Shown one piece after another: positions 44,780 through 52,099 of a stretch of DNA of 64,000 nt; the stretch's first letter is position 1; the number at the start of each line of letters is the position of its first letter. Below the pieces are notes generated by a model. It did no database searches. It was not told where the DNA came from and saw only the letters and a program-made list of their open reading frames with translations. The DNA comes from Candidatus Gastranaerophilales bacterium (GTDB lineage Bacteria > Cyanobacteriota > Vampirovibrionia > Gastranaerophilales > Gastranaerophilaceae), in the NCBI GenBank assembly GCA_947625305.1, contig CANQNW010000003.1, positions 62,001-126,000 of the forward strand, in the 5' to 3' direction. A program made the position numbers and the translations under genes.

Positions 44780-44828
44780 CAATAACTTTTCCTTATAAAA
44801 ATACAAAAAATTGTAAATTCATAAAACT

Positions 44829-44852
44829 AAGAAGCACCATTGGGTGCTTCTT
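44829..44852. terminator. Bidirectional terminator between the Kelch pseudogene and family A copy 2
   Basis: AAGAAGCACC / GGTGCTTCTT with a 4-base loop; it resembles the terminator at 43143 in sequence and position relative to a family A gene. Confidence 0.8.
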
Positions 44853-44873
44853 ATTAGTTTTGTGCCAAGTTTT

Positions 44874-45362
44874 TTATTTCTTTGTGTCATCTTTCATTTT
44901 GAAAGACCAAATATAATGGATTTTAGGTTTATCGCCTGTCGAGGTTAGGTTTGCAATTTCCCCAACTTTTTCGCCTTTAGAATCTACCATATCCAATACA
45001 TTGTTATTGCCGTTATCTTTTATGAAGTAGACATTAGGATATTCTACAGGCAAGTTCCCTGAATTTTTTAGTATTTCATCTGTGTCATCTTTCATACGTA
45101 CAGTCCAAATTAATGCAAATTGAGGTTTTTCATCACCCATACCTTCTATGGCTCCGACGTCATAGTGTCTGCTTGGGTCTAAGCCGCTAAATTCCACTTG
45201 CCCCTCTGTGCCTTTTTTAAAATCATTGACTTGTGTTCCTGTTGCAGAGTCAAAAAGCCCGTATGCTCTTGCTGGATGTGCACTATTTATTCTGATTGTT
45301 CTTGGGGTAGGGGTTACAACAACTTGTTCTTGCGGTTGATTTAAAGAAGTATTTTGTTCCAT
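44874..45362 (-). CDS. Family A accessory protein, copy 2
   Basis: Protein of 162 residues, closely related to the copies at 43191 and 60856. The two units are clearest here: the first ends GDEKPQFALIWTVRMKDDTDE and the second ends GDKPKIHYIWSFKMKDDTKK. The segment before each (YGLFDSATGTQV... and YFIKDNGNNNVLDMVDSKGEKV) also aligns loosely. No signal peptide, no known domain. It is 19 bp downstream of the short paralog at 45382 on the same strand, so they form an operon. The start has AAAGGAC upstream. Confidence 0.7.
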   Translation of the reverse strand: MEQNTSLNQPQEQVVVTPTPRTIRINSAHPARAYGLFDSATGTQVNDFKKGTEGQVEFSGLDPSRHYDVGAIEGMGDEKPQFALIWTVRMKDDTDEILKNSGNLPVEYPNVYFIKDNGNNNVLDMVDSKGEKVGEIANLTSTGDKPKIHYIWSFKMKDDTKK

Positions 45363-45381
45363 AATATGTCCTTTCTTTTAA

Positions 45382-45702
45382 TTAAGTATTTTTGTGTTCA
45401 TCATTATAAAGAGGTAAAGTCCAAATACGTAGGATTTGAGGTTTATCTCCGGTTGAAACTTCTCCGCCTCTAACTTCATATTTTTTATTAGGGTCTAAAT
45501 TTTTAAATTCAACATAACCTTTTTCTCCTTTTACAAAAGGAGTTTCTTGTTTTCCTGTTTTTGCATCAAAAAGGGCATAATCTCTTGCCGGCAAAGCCCA
45601 AGCTATTGCTATTGCTTTTTTGTCATCACTTCGAATTGCTTTTTCGGGGTAAGCATTTGAAATTTGTAATTTGTTTTCTTTTAATGAATTATTGTTTTTC
45701 AT
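45382..45702 (-). CDS. Short family A paralog with one unit
   Basis: About 106 residues from the ATG at 45702, which has AAAGGAAG upstream; the open frame continues further but without a ribosome binding site. The body is ARDYALFDAKTGKQETPFVKGEKGYVEFKNLDPNKKYEVRGGEVSTGDKPQILRIWTLPLYNDE. It matches only the first unit of the longer copies, with one GDKP-x5-WT motif instead of two. It could be the ancestral single-unit form or the result of an internal deletion. Function unknown. Confidence 0.65.
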   Translation of the reverse strand: MKNNNSLKENKLQISNAYPEKAIRSDDKKAIAIAWALPARDYALFDAKTGKQETPFVKGEKGYVEFKNLDPNKKYEVRGGEVSTGDKPQILRIWTLPLYNDEHKNT

Positions 45703-46234
45703 AATGAACTTCCTTTCTGCTTTTTTTGCACCAAAATATTGGCGTCTTTTGGGCGTCGTAACTGTATTGTGGTTAAAAAAATTGATTTTAACCGCATTTT
45801 TTAGTAGCAAAAATATTTACACTGCAATTTTTATGCAGTTTTGTAAAATATTCTTAGTTTTTTATAAAATTTATAAATTATATTCAAATTAATTTTAGGC
45901 ACAAACCAACGTAATAATATATTGCCCGTTTTTTTGAAATTTTAAACATCAATATTAAACTTTTGTTACATTTCTGTTTTTTCCCGAATTTGCCTCTTAG
46001 AAAAAAATATTTTATTTCTTTCTGCTCAAATTTGTTAACAAAATATCATTATAAGTCCAATATGCATATCCGTTATAGCGAGTACCCGAATATTGAAGTT
46101 CCTGCATATTGCCATCTCGTTTCACCCTCAGCTCCACATAGTTCCGCATACAGGCTCACAATCTTCGCATTTCTCACATGTTCGCTTTGTAACAACACTT
46201 CGGGGCTTATCGTAAATTTTGTGCGGACAAAATA
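45703..46234. other. Gene-free stretch upstream of the short family A gene
   Basis: No convincing coding region in 0.5 kb. Near the gene is a palindrome GGTTAAAA / TTTTAACC (45771-45793), a possible operator or hairpin, preceded by a GCGTCTTTTGGGCGTC direct repeat. The part 45840-46050 is plain AT-rich DNA. A GC-rich patch at about 46060-46225 is purine-biased on the minus strand, as in the palindromic elements at 28.9 and 53.9 kb, but I found no matching inverted arms. Confidence 0.5.
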
Positions 46235-46260
46235 AAAAACACCCGTAACGGGGTGTTTTT
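46235..46260. terminator. Terminator after the XRE gene at 46310
   Basis: AAAAACACCC / GGGTGTTTTT stem with a GTAACG loop, 50 bp past the stop of the minus-strand XRE gene. Confidence 0.8.
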
Positions 46261-46309
46261 GTATATCGGTATATTTTTGACCATTAACTAAATTTAATAT
46301 AATTTAACT

Positions 46310-46537
46310 TCAAACATCTTTAAACAAAGCTTTAATCGGGATTTTATAAGCAATACTTGTTCTTATAATGTATTTCAGGGTCAAATTTCTTTTTCCTGTT
46401 TCTACCTTTGCAATGTGTTCACGTTCATAATTAATTTTCTCACCAAATACATTTTGCGAGTGATTATTTTCACTTCTAAAATTTCTGATATTTTGAACCA
46501 ACACTTTCATAACTTCTTTTTCTTCCTTTGTATACAT
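46310..46537 (-). CDS. XRE-family regulator, divergent third member
   Basis: Helix-turn-helix protein of 75 residues: VLVQNIRNFRSENNHSQNVFGEKINYEREHIAKVETGKRNLTLKYIIRTSIAYKIPIKALF. It shares the recognition-helix end REHIAKVETxxRN with the copies at 43772 and 59755 but is otherwise diverged, so its DNA target may overlap theirs. It is divergent from the interrupted G-rich promoter at 46633, repeating the arrangement of the other two modules. A terminator follows. Confidence 0.82.
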   Translation of the reverse strand: MYTKEEKEVMKVLVQNIRNFRSENNHSQNVFGEKINYEREHIAKVETGKRNLTLKYIIRTSIAYKIPIKALFKDV

Positions 46538-46632
46538 TGGTTGTTCTCCTTTCTTTTTGCCAAGTATACAAAAATGATTAAATTATTATTTATTATTTGC
46601 TGGATTATATTGATTTGATGAAGTTTCTAAAT

Positions 46633-46672
46633 TTGCCTCGGGTGGGGGTGGGGAGGGTAAAAACGGTATAAT
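46633..46672 (+). promoter_or_regulatory. Interrupted G-rich promoter, third copy
   Basis: TTGCCT (46633-46638), a 28-bp spacer of G runs broken by T and A (GGGTGGGGGTGGGGAGGG), then TAAAAACGG and TATAAT (46667-46672). Flanks match the promoter at 44066 (TAAATTTGC before, ATTTTG and a GTTTAG-like RBS region after). The interruptions would stop slippage and the 28-bp spacer should be inactive, so this copy may be locked off. The four G runs also fit an intramolecular quadruplex. Confidence 0.6.
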
Positions 46673-46676
46673 TATT

Positions 46677-46948
46677 TTGGTTGCAAGTTTAGATGATTTT
46701 ATCAGTGAAGATGAAATACATAAAATAATTGAATTTAATTTGACGGAGAGTTTATATTACAGGTTTGCAGTAATAACTTTTGCAATTTGGCTTGCTATTG
46801 AAAGTATTTGTGCTTTTTTAAATTCAGGGGGGGGGGATCTAAATACGGTTATGCAGTTGCAGTTAACGGACTATTATGTTTAATTAATTGCATTAAAGCT
46901 TTGCTTTGTTATAAAATTATGAGAAAAGTAAACAGGTATTCTCCTTAA
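46677..46948 (+). pseudogene. Small membrane protein with a G10 run inside the coding sequence
   Basis: In the present sequence the frame is open from TTG 46677 to a stop at 46883 (68 residues): DDFISEDEIHKIIEFNLTESL, a membrane helix FAVITFAIWLAIESICAFL, then NSGGGDLNTVM. The helix is followed by G10 (46827-46836). With 8 or 11 G the frame would instead continue as GSKYGYAVAVNGLLCLINCIKALLCYKIMRKVNRYSP to a stop at 46948, adding a second helix and a basic end. That frame looks more like a real protein. The start is uncertain; no good RBS is seen. It may be phase-variable or simply broken. Confidence 0.5.
46881..46920 (+). repeat. 40-bp direct repeat, left copy
   Basis: TAATTAATTGCATTAAAGCT and the following 20 bases recur at 48232-48271 with about five changes. 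The two copies bracket the SGNH-like gene at 46999. The left copy encodes part of the alternative C-terminus of the membrane protein at 46677. Confidence 0.7.
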
Positions 46949-46998
46949 TATTAAAGAAAAATATCTATAAGCTTAAATTTTTGAGGTCTATAAAAAAT

Positions 46999-48006
46999 AT
47001 GAAATACTTAGATAAATTTAAATATTATATTTTTATTATTTTATTTAATTTATTTATTTTTATAGGATTATTTTTTTTGATGGAATATTCTATATATAGG
47101 GTATATCATAATATTGAATCTAAATATTATTTTAATTTTAATAATAATATAAAATTTAAATATGCTATTAAATGCCCTGATAATTATTATTACCTTAAAG
47201 ATTTTTTTAAGGAAAATAGTGTAGAAAGAGGGAATGAAGAAAGTTACGGTCGAAGTCCTGACGGTCTTGAATTTAAAAATAGAGCTCCGATTGTTATTTT
47301 TGGCTGTTCTTTTGCATATGGGCATTATTTAAACTACAATCAAACTTTTAGTTATAAATTGGCTCATTTGTTAAATCGAACTGTATATAACAGAGCTTTT
47401 TTTGACGAGGGTTTTGAGTTTATGTATTATCAAGTTGTTGATAAAATTAATTCTCCTTTTTTCTTTAGTGATGTTCCGCCGTCAGATGAAGTTATTTATA
47501 TTTATCTTCCCGATCATTTTAGACGGTCATTTCTTTTTGTTCTTGATATTTGCAATACTTGGCGAAGATTACATTATTCGTATAAAAATAAAACTTTTTA
47601 TCTTGATAATTACAATAATAAATTTTTTAATCTTCTAAAATCTTTTTATATAACTAAGCTTTTAAATCATTTATATGTAGAAAAATATCTTCTTAGCGAT
47701 AAAAATATTGATAAAGTTACGGATATTATATTGCAATACTTTATATATACAAGAAAAATCCTTCAAGAACATTGGAAAAAGGATATCAGATTTACTGTTA
47801 TTTTTTATACTGTTGGTGATGATAAATATGCCATGATTTTCAAAAAAAAACTGGAAGAGAATAATTTTACTGTAATTGAGACAAATGAACTGACAGATGA
47901 AAATTTAGTTTCTAAAGAATATCTTGACATTGATAACGGACATCCAACAGAAAAAGCTTGGGATTTGCTAACTCCGTTAATAATTAAAAAACTAGACTTA
48001 AAATGA
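46999..48006 (+). CDS. Membrane-anchored SGNH-hydrolase-like protein, copy 4
   Basis: About 335 residues, related to the three tandem genes at 30.0-32.9 kb. N-terminal anchor YIFIILFNLFIFIGLFFLMEY; core YGRSPDGLEFKNRAPIVIFGCSFAYGHYL and FSYKLAHLLNRTVYNRAF; C-terminal DIDNGHPTEKAWDLLTPL, with D and H as in SGNH block V. The ATG at 46999 is chosen; a TTG at 46981 in the same frame is possible, and GAGG at 46983-46986 is a little far for the ATG. It sits alone between the accessory modules, bracketed by 40-bp repeats. Confidence 0.72.
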   Translation: MKYLDKFKYYIFIILFNLFIFIGLFFLMEYSIYRVYHNIESKYYFNFNNNIKFKYAIKCPDNYYYLKDFFKENSVERGNEESYGRSPDGLEFKNRAPIVIFGCSFAYGHYLNYNQTFSYKLAHLLNRTVYNRAFFDEGFEFMYYQVVDKINSPFFFSDVPPSDEVIYIYLPDHFRRSFLFVLDICNTWRRLHYSYKNKTFYLDNYNNKFFNLLKSFYITKLLNHLYVEKYLLSDKNIDKVTDIILQYFIYTRKILQEHWKKDIRFTVIFYTVGDDKYAMIFKKKLEENNFTVIETNELTDENLVSKEYLDIDNGHPTEKAWDLLTPLIIKKLDLK

Positions 48007-48064
48007 TTCAAAATACAATCGGCTAAATCTTATGTTTTCAATAACTAATTCATGCACATATTTA

Positions 48065-48110
48065 TTTTTAACATCCTTATTTAACATAGCCATATTATAA
48101 ACTAACAAGT
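48065..48110 (-). pseudogene. Remnant of the 5' end of an XRE gene
   Basis: 46 bp matching, with about five changes, the first codons and upstream region of the XRE genes at 43772 and 59755 (the stretch around CTTATTTAACATAGCCAT, then the AACTAAAAAGT-like palindrome). The rest of the gene is missing. A dispersed repeat copy follows directly. Confidence 0.65.
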
Positions 48111-48112
48111 CT

Positions 48113-48138
48113 GAGGTTTGGTTAGCGGAGTGTTACCC
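48113..48138 (+). repeat. Short dispersed repeat, copy 3
   Basis: GAGGTTTGGTTAGCGGAG then TGTTACCC, directly after the XRE remnant. This is the same pairing of repeat and module as elsewhere in the locus. Confidence 0.7.
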
Positions 48139-48231
48139 AACATTTTTAAGCTTTTGTGTGAAATATCCGATTTCCCTAACCCAACATCAAAGCTGTATAA
48201 ATTTTTTTATCAATATTTAATTTTTTACATC

Positions 48232-48271
48232 TGATTAATTGCATTAAAGCTTTACCTTGTTATAGAATTAT
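48232..48271 (+). repeat. 40-bp direct repeat, right copy
   Basis: Second copy of the 46881-46920 repeat (GATTAATTGCATTAAAGCTT and following bases), just upstream of the HIT gene. Confidence 0.7.
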
Positions 48272-48293
48272 TAAAAAAGGTTATGAGGTAATT

Positions 48294-48626
48294 ATGTCAG
48301 ATTGTATTTTTTGCAAAATCGCAAACGGTGAAATCCCTTCCGATTTTATTTACGAAGATGAAAAGGTTGTTGCTTTTAATGATTTAAACCCGCAAGCACC
48401 CGTTCATTTTCTGGTTATTCCCAGAAAGCACTATGTTTCGTTAAATGATATAGATTCAAAAGAGGCATTTGCGGATATTTTTTCTGCCATTCCTAAAATT
48501 ACAGCAAAACTCGGTATAAAAGAGTATAGAACGGTTGTAAATACGGGTGAAAGCGCAGGGCAGACCGTTTTCCATATCCATGTCCACGTTATGGCAGGCA
48601 GAAAGTTTAATTGGCCCGCAGGTTAA
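48294..48626 (+). CDS. HIT-family nucleotide hydrolase (HinT-like)
   Basis: Purine nucleoside phosphoramidase-type protein of 110 residues. CIFCKIANGEIPSDFIYEDEKVVAFNDLNPQAPVHFLVIPRKHY is the family start, and the histidine triad is HIHVHVM with GESAGQTVFH before it. It is a housekeeping gene marking the return to core genome. The gene at 48630 follows by 3 bp. Confidence 0.93.
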   Translation: MSDCIFCKIANGEIPSDFIYEDEKVVAFNDLNPQAPVHFLVIPRKHYVSLNDIDSKEAFADIFSAIPKITAKLGIKEYRTVVNTGESAGQTVFHIHVHVMAGRKFNWPAG

Positions 48627-48629
48627 GTT

Positions 48630-48953
48630 ATGTATAACCGTTGGTATGATAGTTATCCCGAATTAAAATCATTGCTTCAGCTTTTAGAAAAGGTTGATTC
48701 ACAATATCTTGATGTTATTGCGCAGGATTTTCTTCAAATAATTTTGGATAAATACTCTGACAGGTTTGATGATGCCATTAGGCAGATGAGCGAAAATGCT
48801 CCGCCCCGTTATTTAAGGTGGTATGATGAAAATTACGACCTTCATACCTGTATTGAATTTATTAAAACTCTGAACGATAATGAAAAGGAAGATTTAATTA
48901 AATCTTTCATAATGTCACTTGTAAGCTTTATAACGAATGTAGATGATGAATAA
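48630..48953 (+). CDS. Conserved-looking small protein of unknown function
   Basis: Protein of 107 residues, acidic and helical, no signal peptide: MYNRWYDSYPELKSLLQLLEKVD, then RYLRWYDENYDLHTCIEFIKTLNDNEKEDLI. The tight packing (3 bp after the HIT gene, 11-bp overlap with the SDR gene) shows that it is a real gene of the operon. No family recognised. Confidence 0.75.
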   Translation: MYNRWYDSYPELKSLLQLLEKVDSQYLDVIAQDFLQIILDKYSDRFDDAIRQMSENAPPRYLRWYDENYDLHTCIEFIKTLNDNEKEDLIKSFIMSLVSFITNVDDE

Positions 48954-49671
48954 AAAAAATATATTAATTACAGGCTCATCAAGAGGTATAGGTCTTGAAA
49001 TCGCAAGGCATTTTGCTTTAGATTATAATGTTTTTATAACGGGCAGAGATGAACAAAAACTTGAAATGCTTGCTAAACAATACGGATTTAAAGGGTATTA
49101 TCCTTGTGATTTATCTTTGACGGATGGGGCTGAAAATCTTATATCGGGCTTAAATACGGATTTTGATATCTTAATAAATAATGCAGGTATGTATATTTAT
49201 AATCCGATTGAAAAAATGTCACCCATAGAAACCGTAAATTCAATGGTTTTGAACTCTTTAACTCCTTATGAATTAATAAAACGGGTTGTGCCTTATATGA
49301 AAAAGCAAAAATGGGGCAGGATAATTAATATAGGCTCAATTTCAGGTGTTATGGGCGAAGCGAATGCTTCTATATATTCTATGACAAAGGCATCTTTAAT
49401 CGGATTAACAAAATCGCTTGCGCTTGAACTTGCACAAGATGATATTACCGTTAATATAATTAATCCGGGATGGGTGGATACGGAATTAATCAATAATGAC
49501 AACCTTGAAGATGATTTTTCAAAAGACGAAATTATGGAAACCATTCCTCAGCGAAGGTTTGTAACTCCCGATGAAATAGCTTCCGCTTGCGAATTTTTAA
49601 TATCCGATAAAGCAAAAACTATAACGGGGCAATCCATAAACATTTGTGCGGGATTATCTTTAGGCTGTTAA
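48943..49671 (+). CDS. Short-chain dehydrogenase/reductase
   Basis: NAD(P)-dependent oxidoreductase of 242 residues. The cofactor loop is ITGSSRGIGLEIA, then INNAG, the catalytic serine in NIGSISGVMG, and Y-x3-K in YSMTKASLIGLTKSLALELA. It is similar in length and layout to FabG, but the N-terminal region and lack of fab neighbours leave the substrate open. It is the last gene of the HIT operon and is convergent with tolC. Confidence 0.88.
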   Translation: MMNKKNILITGSSRGIGLEIARHFALDYNVFITGRDEQKLEMLAKQYGFKGYYPCDLSLTDGAENLISGLNTDFDILINNAGMYIYNPIEKMSPIETVNSMVLNSLTPYELIKRVVPYMKKQKWGRIINIGSISGVMGEANASIYSMTKASLIGLTKSLALELAQDDITVNIINPGWVDTELINNDNLEDDFSKDEIMETIPQRRFVTPDEIASACEFLISDKAKTITGQSINICAGLSLGC

Positions 49672-49678
49672 AGATTTT

Positions 49679-51058
49679 TTAAAGATTTTCTTCCGCTTTA
49701 TATAAATCAACACCGCCTGCCGCTTTATACAGCCCTATCGTTGATATTATTAAATTGATTTTATTTGAAACTTCTTCTTTTTGAGTTAATAAATATGCCT
49801 CTTTTGCATAGAGAGTGTCAATATCGGCAGAAGCCCCGATTTCATTTTTTTCTTTTGCAAGAGAGTATATTTTTGTTTGGGTTTTTAGCCTGTTTGTACT
49901 TTCATTATAGTTATCGTTTGCGGTTTTATATTCTAAAAGCCCCGAATTAACTTCTTTTACACCTTCCAAAATTGTTTTTTGATAATCGTTTAAAGCTTCT
50001 TCATACTGAATTTTTTTAAGTTTTAAAAAAGCCGTTTTTCTTCCGCCCGAAAATAAATCCATCGAAGGAAGAACACCTAGATTTAAGAATTGAGAAGCTC
50101 CATGAAACAGTTCATTTAAGTGATATGCATTTAATCCGACCTGACCGACTATGGTAAACTTAGGCAGAAATTCCCTTTTCGCCGCTTTTACATCAAATCC
50201 TATTCTTTTGATGTTAGCTTCCTGCTGTTTAAAATCAGGTCTGTTGGATATAACGGCGGAAGAGTATTCCTTTGGCAAATCATTTAAAACGGTTACTTTG
50301 TCATAGCTGTTATACTTGATTTCATCTTCATTATCGGCAAGATAAACTTTTAAACTTTCTTTCAGCAGATTTTTGGTTAAATCGTGTTTATTTTTTTCTT
50401 CTTTTAAACTTGTAAGATATTTTTCTTCCGCAAGCACTTCGTTAATTGTGCAAAGTCCTGTTTCATACTTATCCTGCGTCATTGAAAGGATTTTTTCCTG
50501 AGTTTTAATTAACTCCTCTTGAATTTGAGATAATTTATCCGCCTTAATCAAATTAAAATAATCGGAAGCAAAATCAGAGGTTAAAGAAATATAAGTCGCT
50601 CTTTGCGCCTGTTTAACCATTTCCAGCTGTTGTTCCATGCTTTTTGTTTTAAATCTGTTTAATCCCCAAATATCTATTTCATACCCCGCAGTTAAAGGTA
50701 AAAGATAGTTATATTGAGAATATTTAGGGATTTGCATATCGCCGAACTGCTGGCGGGGTGCTTGTAAATCTCTGTTTAAATCACCCGAAAATCCGACAAA
50801 TGGCAGTTCATTTGCAAATTGCATTTTTACAAGTTTTTCATTTTCCTGAATTTTTAATGCCGTATTTTTAAGGTCATAATTATTTTTATAAACTGTAATT
50901 AAATTATCTTTTAAATACTCGTCTTTATAGTTATCCCACCATTTAATATTCAGGTATTCTATAGTTTTTTCGCCGTTTGGAATTTCCTTTTTCGCTATGG
51001 ACGGCAGGCATATTGAAAAAACAATAAATAGTATTATACAAAATTTTCTCATATTCAT
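49679..51058 (-). CDS. TolC-family outer membrane efflux protein
   Basis: Outer-membrane channel of 459 residues with a signal peptide (MNMRKFCIILFIVFSICLPSIAKK). The two-fold repeated coiled-coil pattern of the family is visible: ALKIQENEKLVKMQFANELP, GLNRFKTKSMEQQLEMVKQAQRATYISLTSDFASDYFNLIK, then VISNRPDFKQQEANIKRIGFDVKAAKREFLPKFTI. It is divergent from emrA-emrB with 59 bp between, and together they form a complete tripartite pump. Presence of TolC implies an outer membrane. Confidence 0.88.
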   Translation of the reverse strand: MNMRKFCIILFIVFSICLPSIAKKEIPNGEKTIEYLNIKWWDNYKDEYLKDNLITVYKNNYDLKNTALKIQENEKLVKMQFANELPFVGFSGDLNRDLQAPRQQFGDMQIPKYSQYNYLLPLTAGYEIDIWGLNRFKTKSMEQQLEMVKQAQRATYISLTSDFASDYFNLIKADKLSQIQEELIKTQEKILSMTQDKYETGLCTINEVLAEEKYLTSLKEEKNKHDLTKNLLKESLKVYLADNEDEIKYNSYDKVTVLNDLPKEYSSAVISNRPDFKQQEANIKRIGFDVKAAKREFLPKFTIVGQVGLNAYHLNELFHGASQFLNLGVLPSMDLFSGGRKTAFLKLKKIQYEEALNDYQKTILEGVKEVNSGLLEYKTANDNYNESTNRLKTQTKIYSLAKEKNEIGASADIDTLYAKEAYLLTQKEEVSNKINLIISTIGLYKAAGGVDLYKAEENL

Positions 51059-51073
51059 ATTCCCAAGAATTTC

Positions 51074-51097
51074 CTTGTGCTATAATTTAAGCACAAG
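51074..51097. promoter_or_regulatory. Palindrome over a -10 box in the tolC/emrA divergent promoter
   Basis: CTTGTGC (51074-51080), a 10-bp spacer beginning TATAAT (51081-51086), and GCACAAG (51091-51097) form a perfect 7-bp inverted repeat. A repressor bound here would cover the emrA -10. No regulator gene is adjacent. Confidence 0.6.
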
Positions 51098-51117
51098 AAT
51101 ATTTTATATTAAAAAAA

Positions 51118-52098
51118 ATGGAACACAAAATAACCGAATCATTAATAAGCGAGGAAGATAAAAGACACATTTACGAAAAAAAACGTGTAATTGTGCCTGC
51201 AATTACCGCACTTGTCATATTGGTATTGGGAATTATTATTTCCATAAACTCTGTATTTTACAAGTCAACTGATGACGCATTTGTGGAAGGGCATATAGTT
51301 ACCGTTGCACCGAGGGTATTCGGGCCTGTTATTAAGCTGAATGTTGAAGATAATCAGATTGTTAAAAAAGGCGACTTACTTTTGGAAATTGATTCTAAAG
51401 ACTACGAAGCAAAATTAAAACAATCGCAGGCTAAACTGGAGGAGGCTAAAGCAAGTCTTATAAGTGCCGATAACGATGTTATTAAAACATTGTCGGAATT
51501 GGAATTTGCTCAAAACGAATATGACAGATATTCTAAAATGCACGCAAAAGGAATTACTTCAACTCAGGATTATGAAGCAAGCCAAACAAAATTAACTCAG
51601 GCAAAATCAAACAACAGCAGTGCAAAAGCAAAATATGACGAAATAACTGCTTCAATTAAAAAACTGGAAGCGGAAGTTGAACAGGATGAATTAAATCTTT
51701 CTTATACTAAAATATATGCGGTTCAAGACGGCAAAGTAACACATAGAACAGTTGAAGAAGGCAATTACGTTCAAATTGCACAGCCTTTATTTGCCATAGC
51801 ACAGGATGATGTTTGGGTCGTAGCTAATTTTAAAGAAACTCAAATAGCTAACATGAAAAAGGGGCAAAAAGTAAAAATTAAAATTGATGCCTATGGTAAT
51901 AAGAAATTTAACGGTGTGGTAGACAGTCTGCAAATGGCATCTGGCGCTAAGGCAAGCCTTTTTCCGCCTGAAAATGCTGTCGGAAGCTACGTTAAGATTG
52001 TTCAAAGAATCCCCGTTAAAATCTTGTTTACAGATGATATCTCGGGGTATAACATAATCCCCGGCATGAGTGCAGTTCCTACCGTAAAGGTAAAATAA
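51118..52098 (+). CDS. EmrA/HlyD-type periplasmic adaptor
   Basis: Membrane-fusion protein of 326 residues linking the inner-membrane pump to TolC. One membrane helix (about 24-46), then TDDAFVEGHIVTVAPRVFGPVIKLNVEDNQIVKKGDLLLEID, the biotinyl-lipoyl-like half. A coiled-coil hairpin (about 98-195) follows, then YTKIYAVQDGKVTHRTVEEGNYV and a beta-barrel with WVVANFKETQIANMKKGQKVKIKIDAY. The pattern matches EmrA. It is 1 bp from emrB. Confidence 0.9.
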   Translation: MEHKITESLISEEDKRHIYEKKRVIVPAITALVILVLGIIISINSVFYKSTDDAFVEGHIVTVAPRVFGPVIKLNVEDNQIVKKGDLLLEIDSKDYEAKLKQSQAKLEEAKASLISADNDVIKTLSELEFAQNEYDRYSKMHAKGITSTQDYEASQTKLTQAKSNNSSAKAKYDEITASIKKLEAEVEQDELNLSYTKIYAVQDGKVTHRTVEEGNYVQIAQPLFAIAQDDVWVVANFKETQIANMKKGQKVKIKIDAYGNKKFNGVVDSLQMASGAKASLFPPENAVGSYVKIVQRIPVKILFTDDISGYNIIPGMSAVPTVKVK

Positions 52099-52099
52099 A

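Noticed and set aside
45963-46235. An open frame of 90 codons on the plus strand.
   Set aside because: No ribosome binding site, composition unlike the other genes, and it runs into the terminator of the opposite XRE gene.
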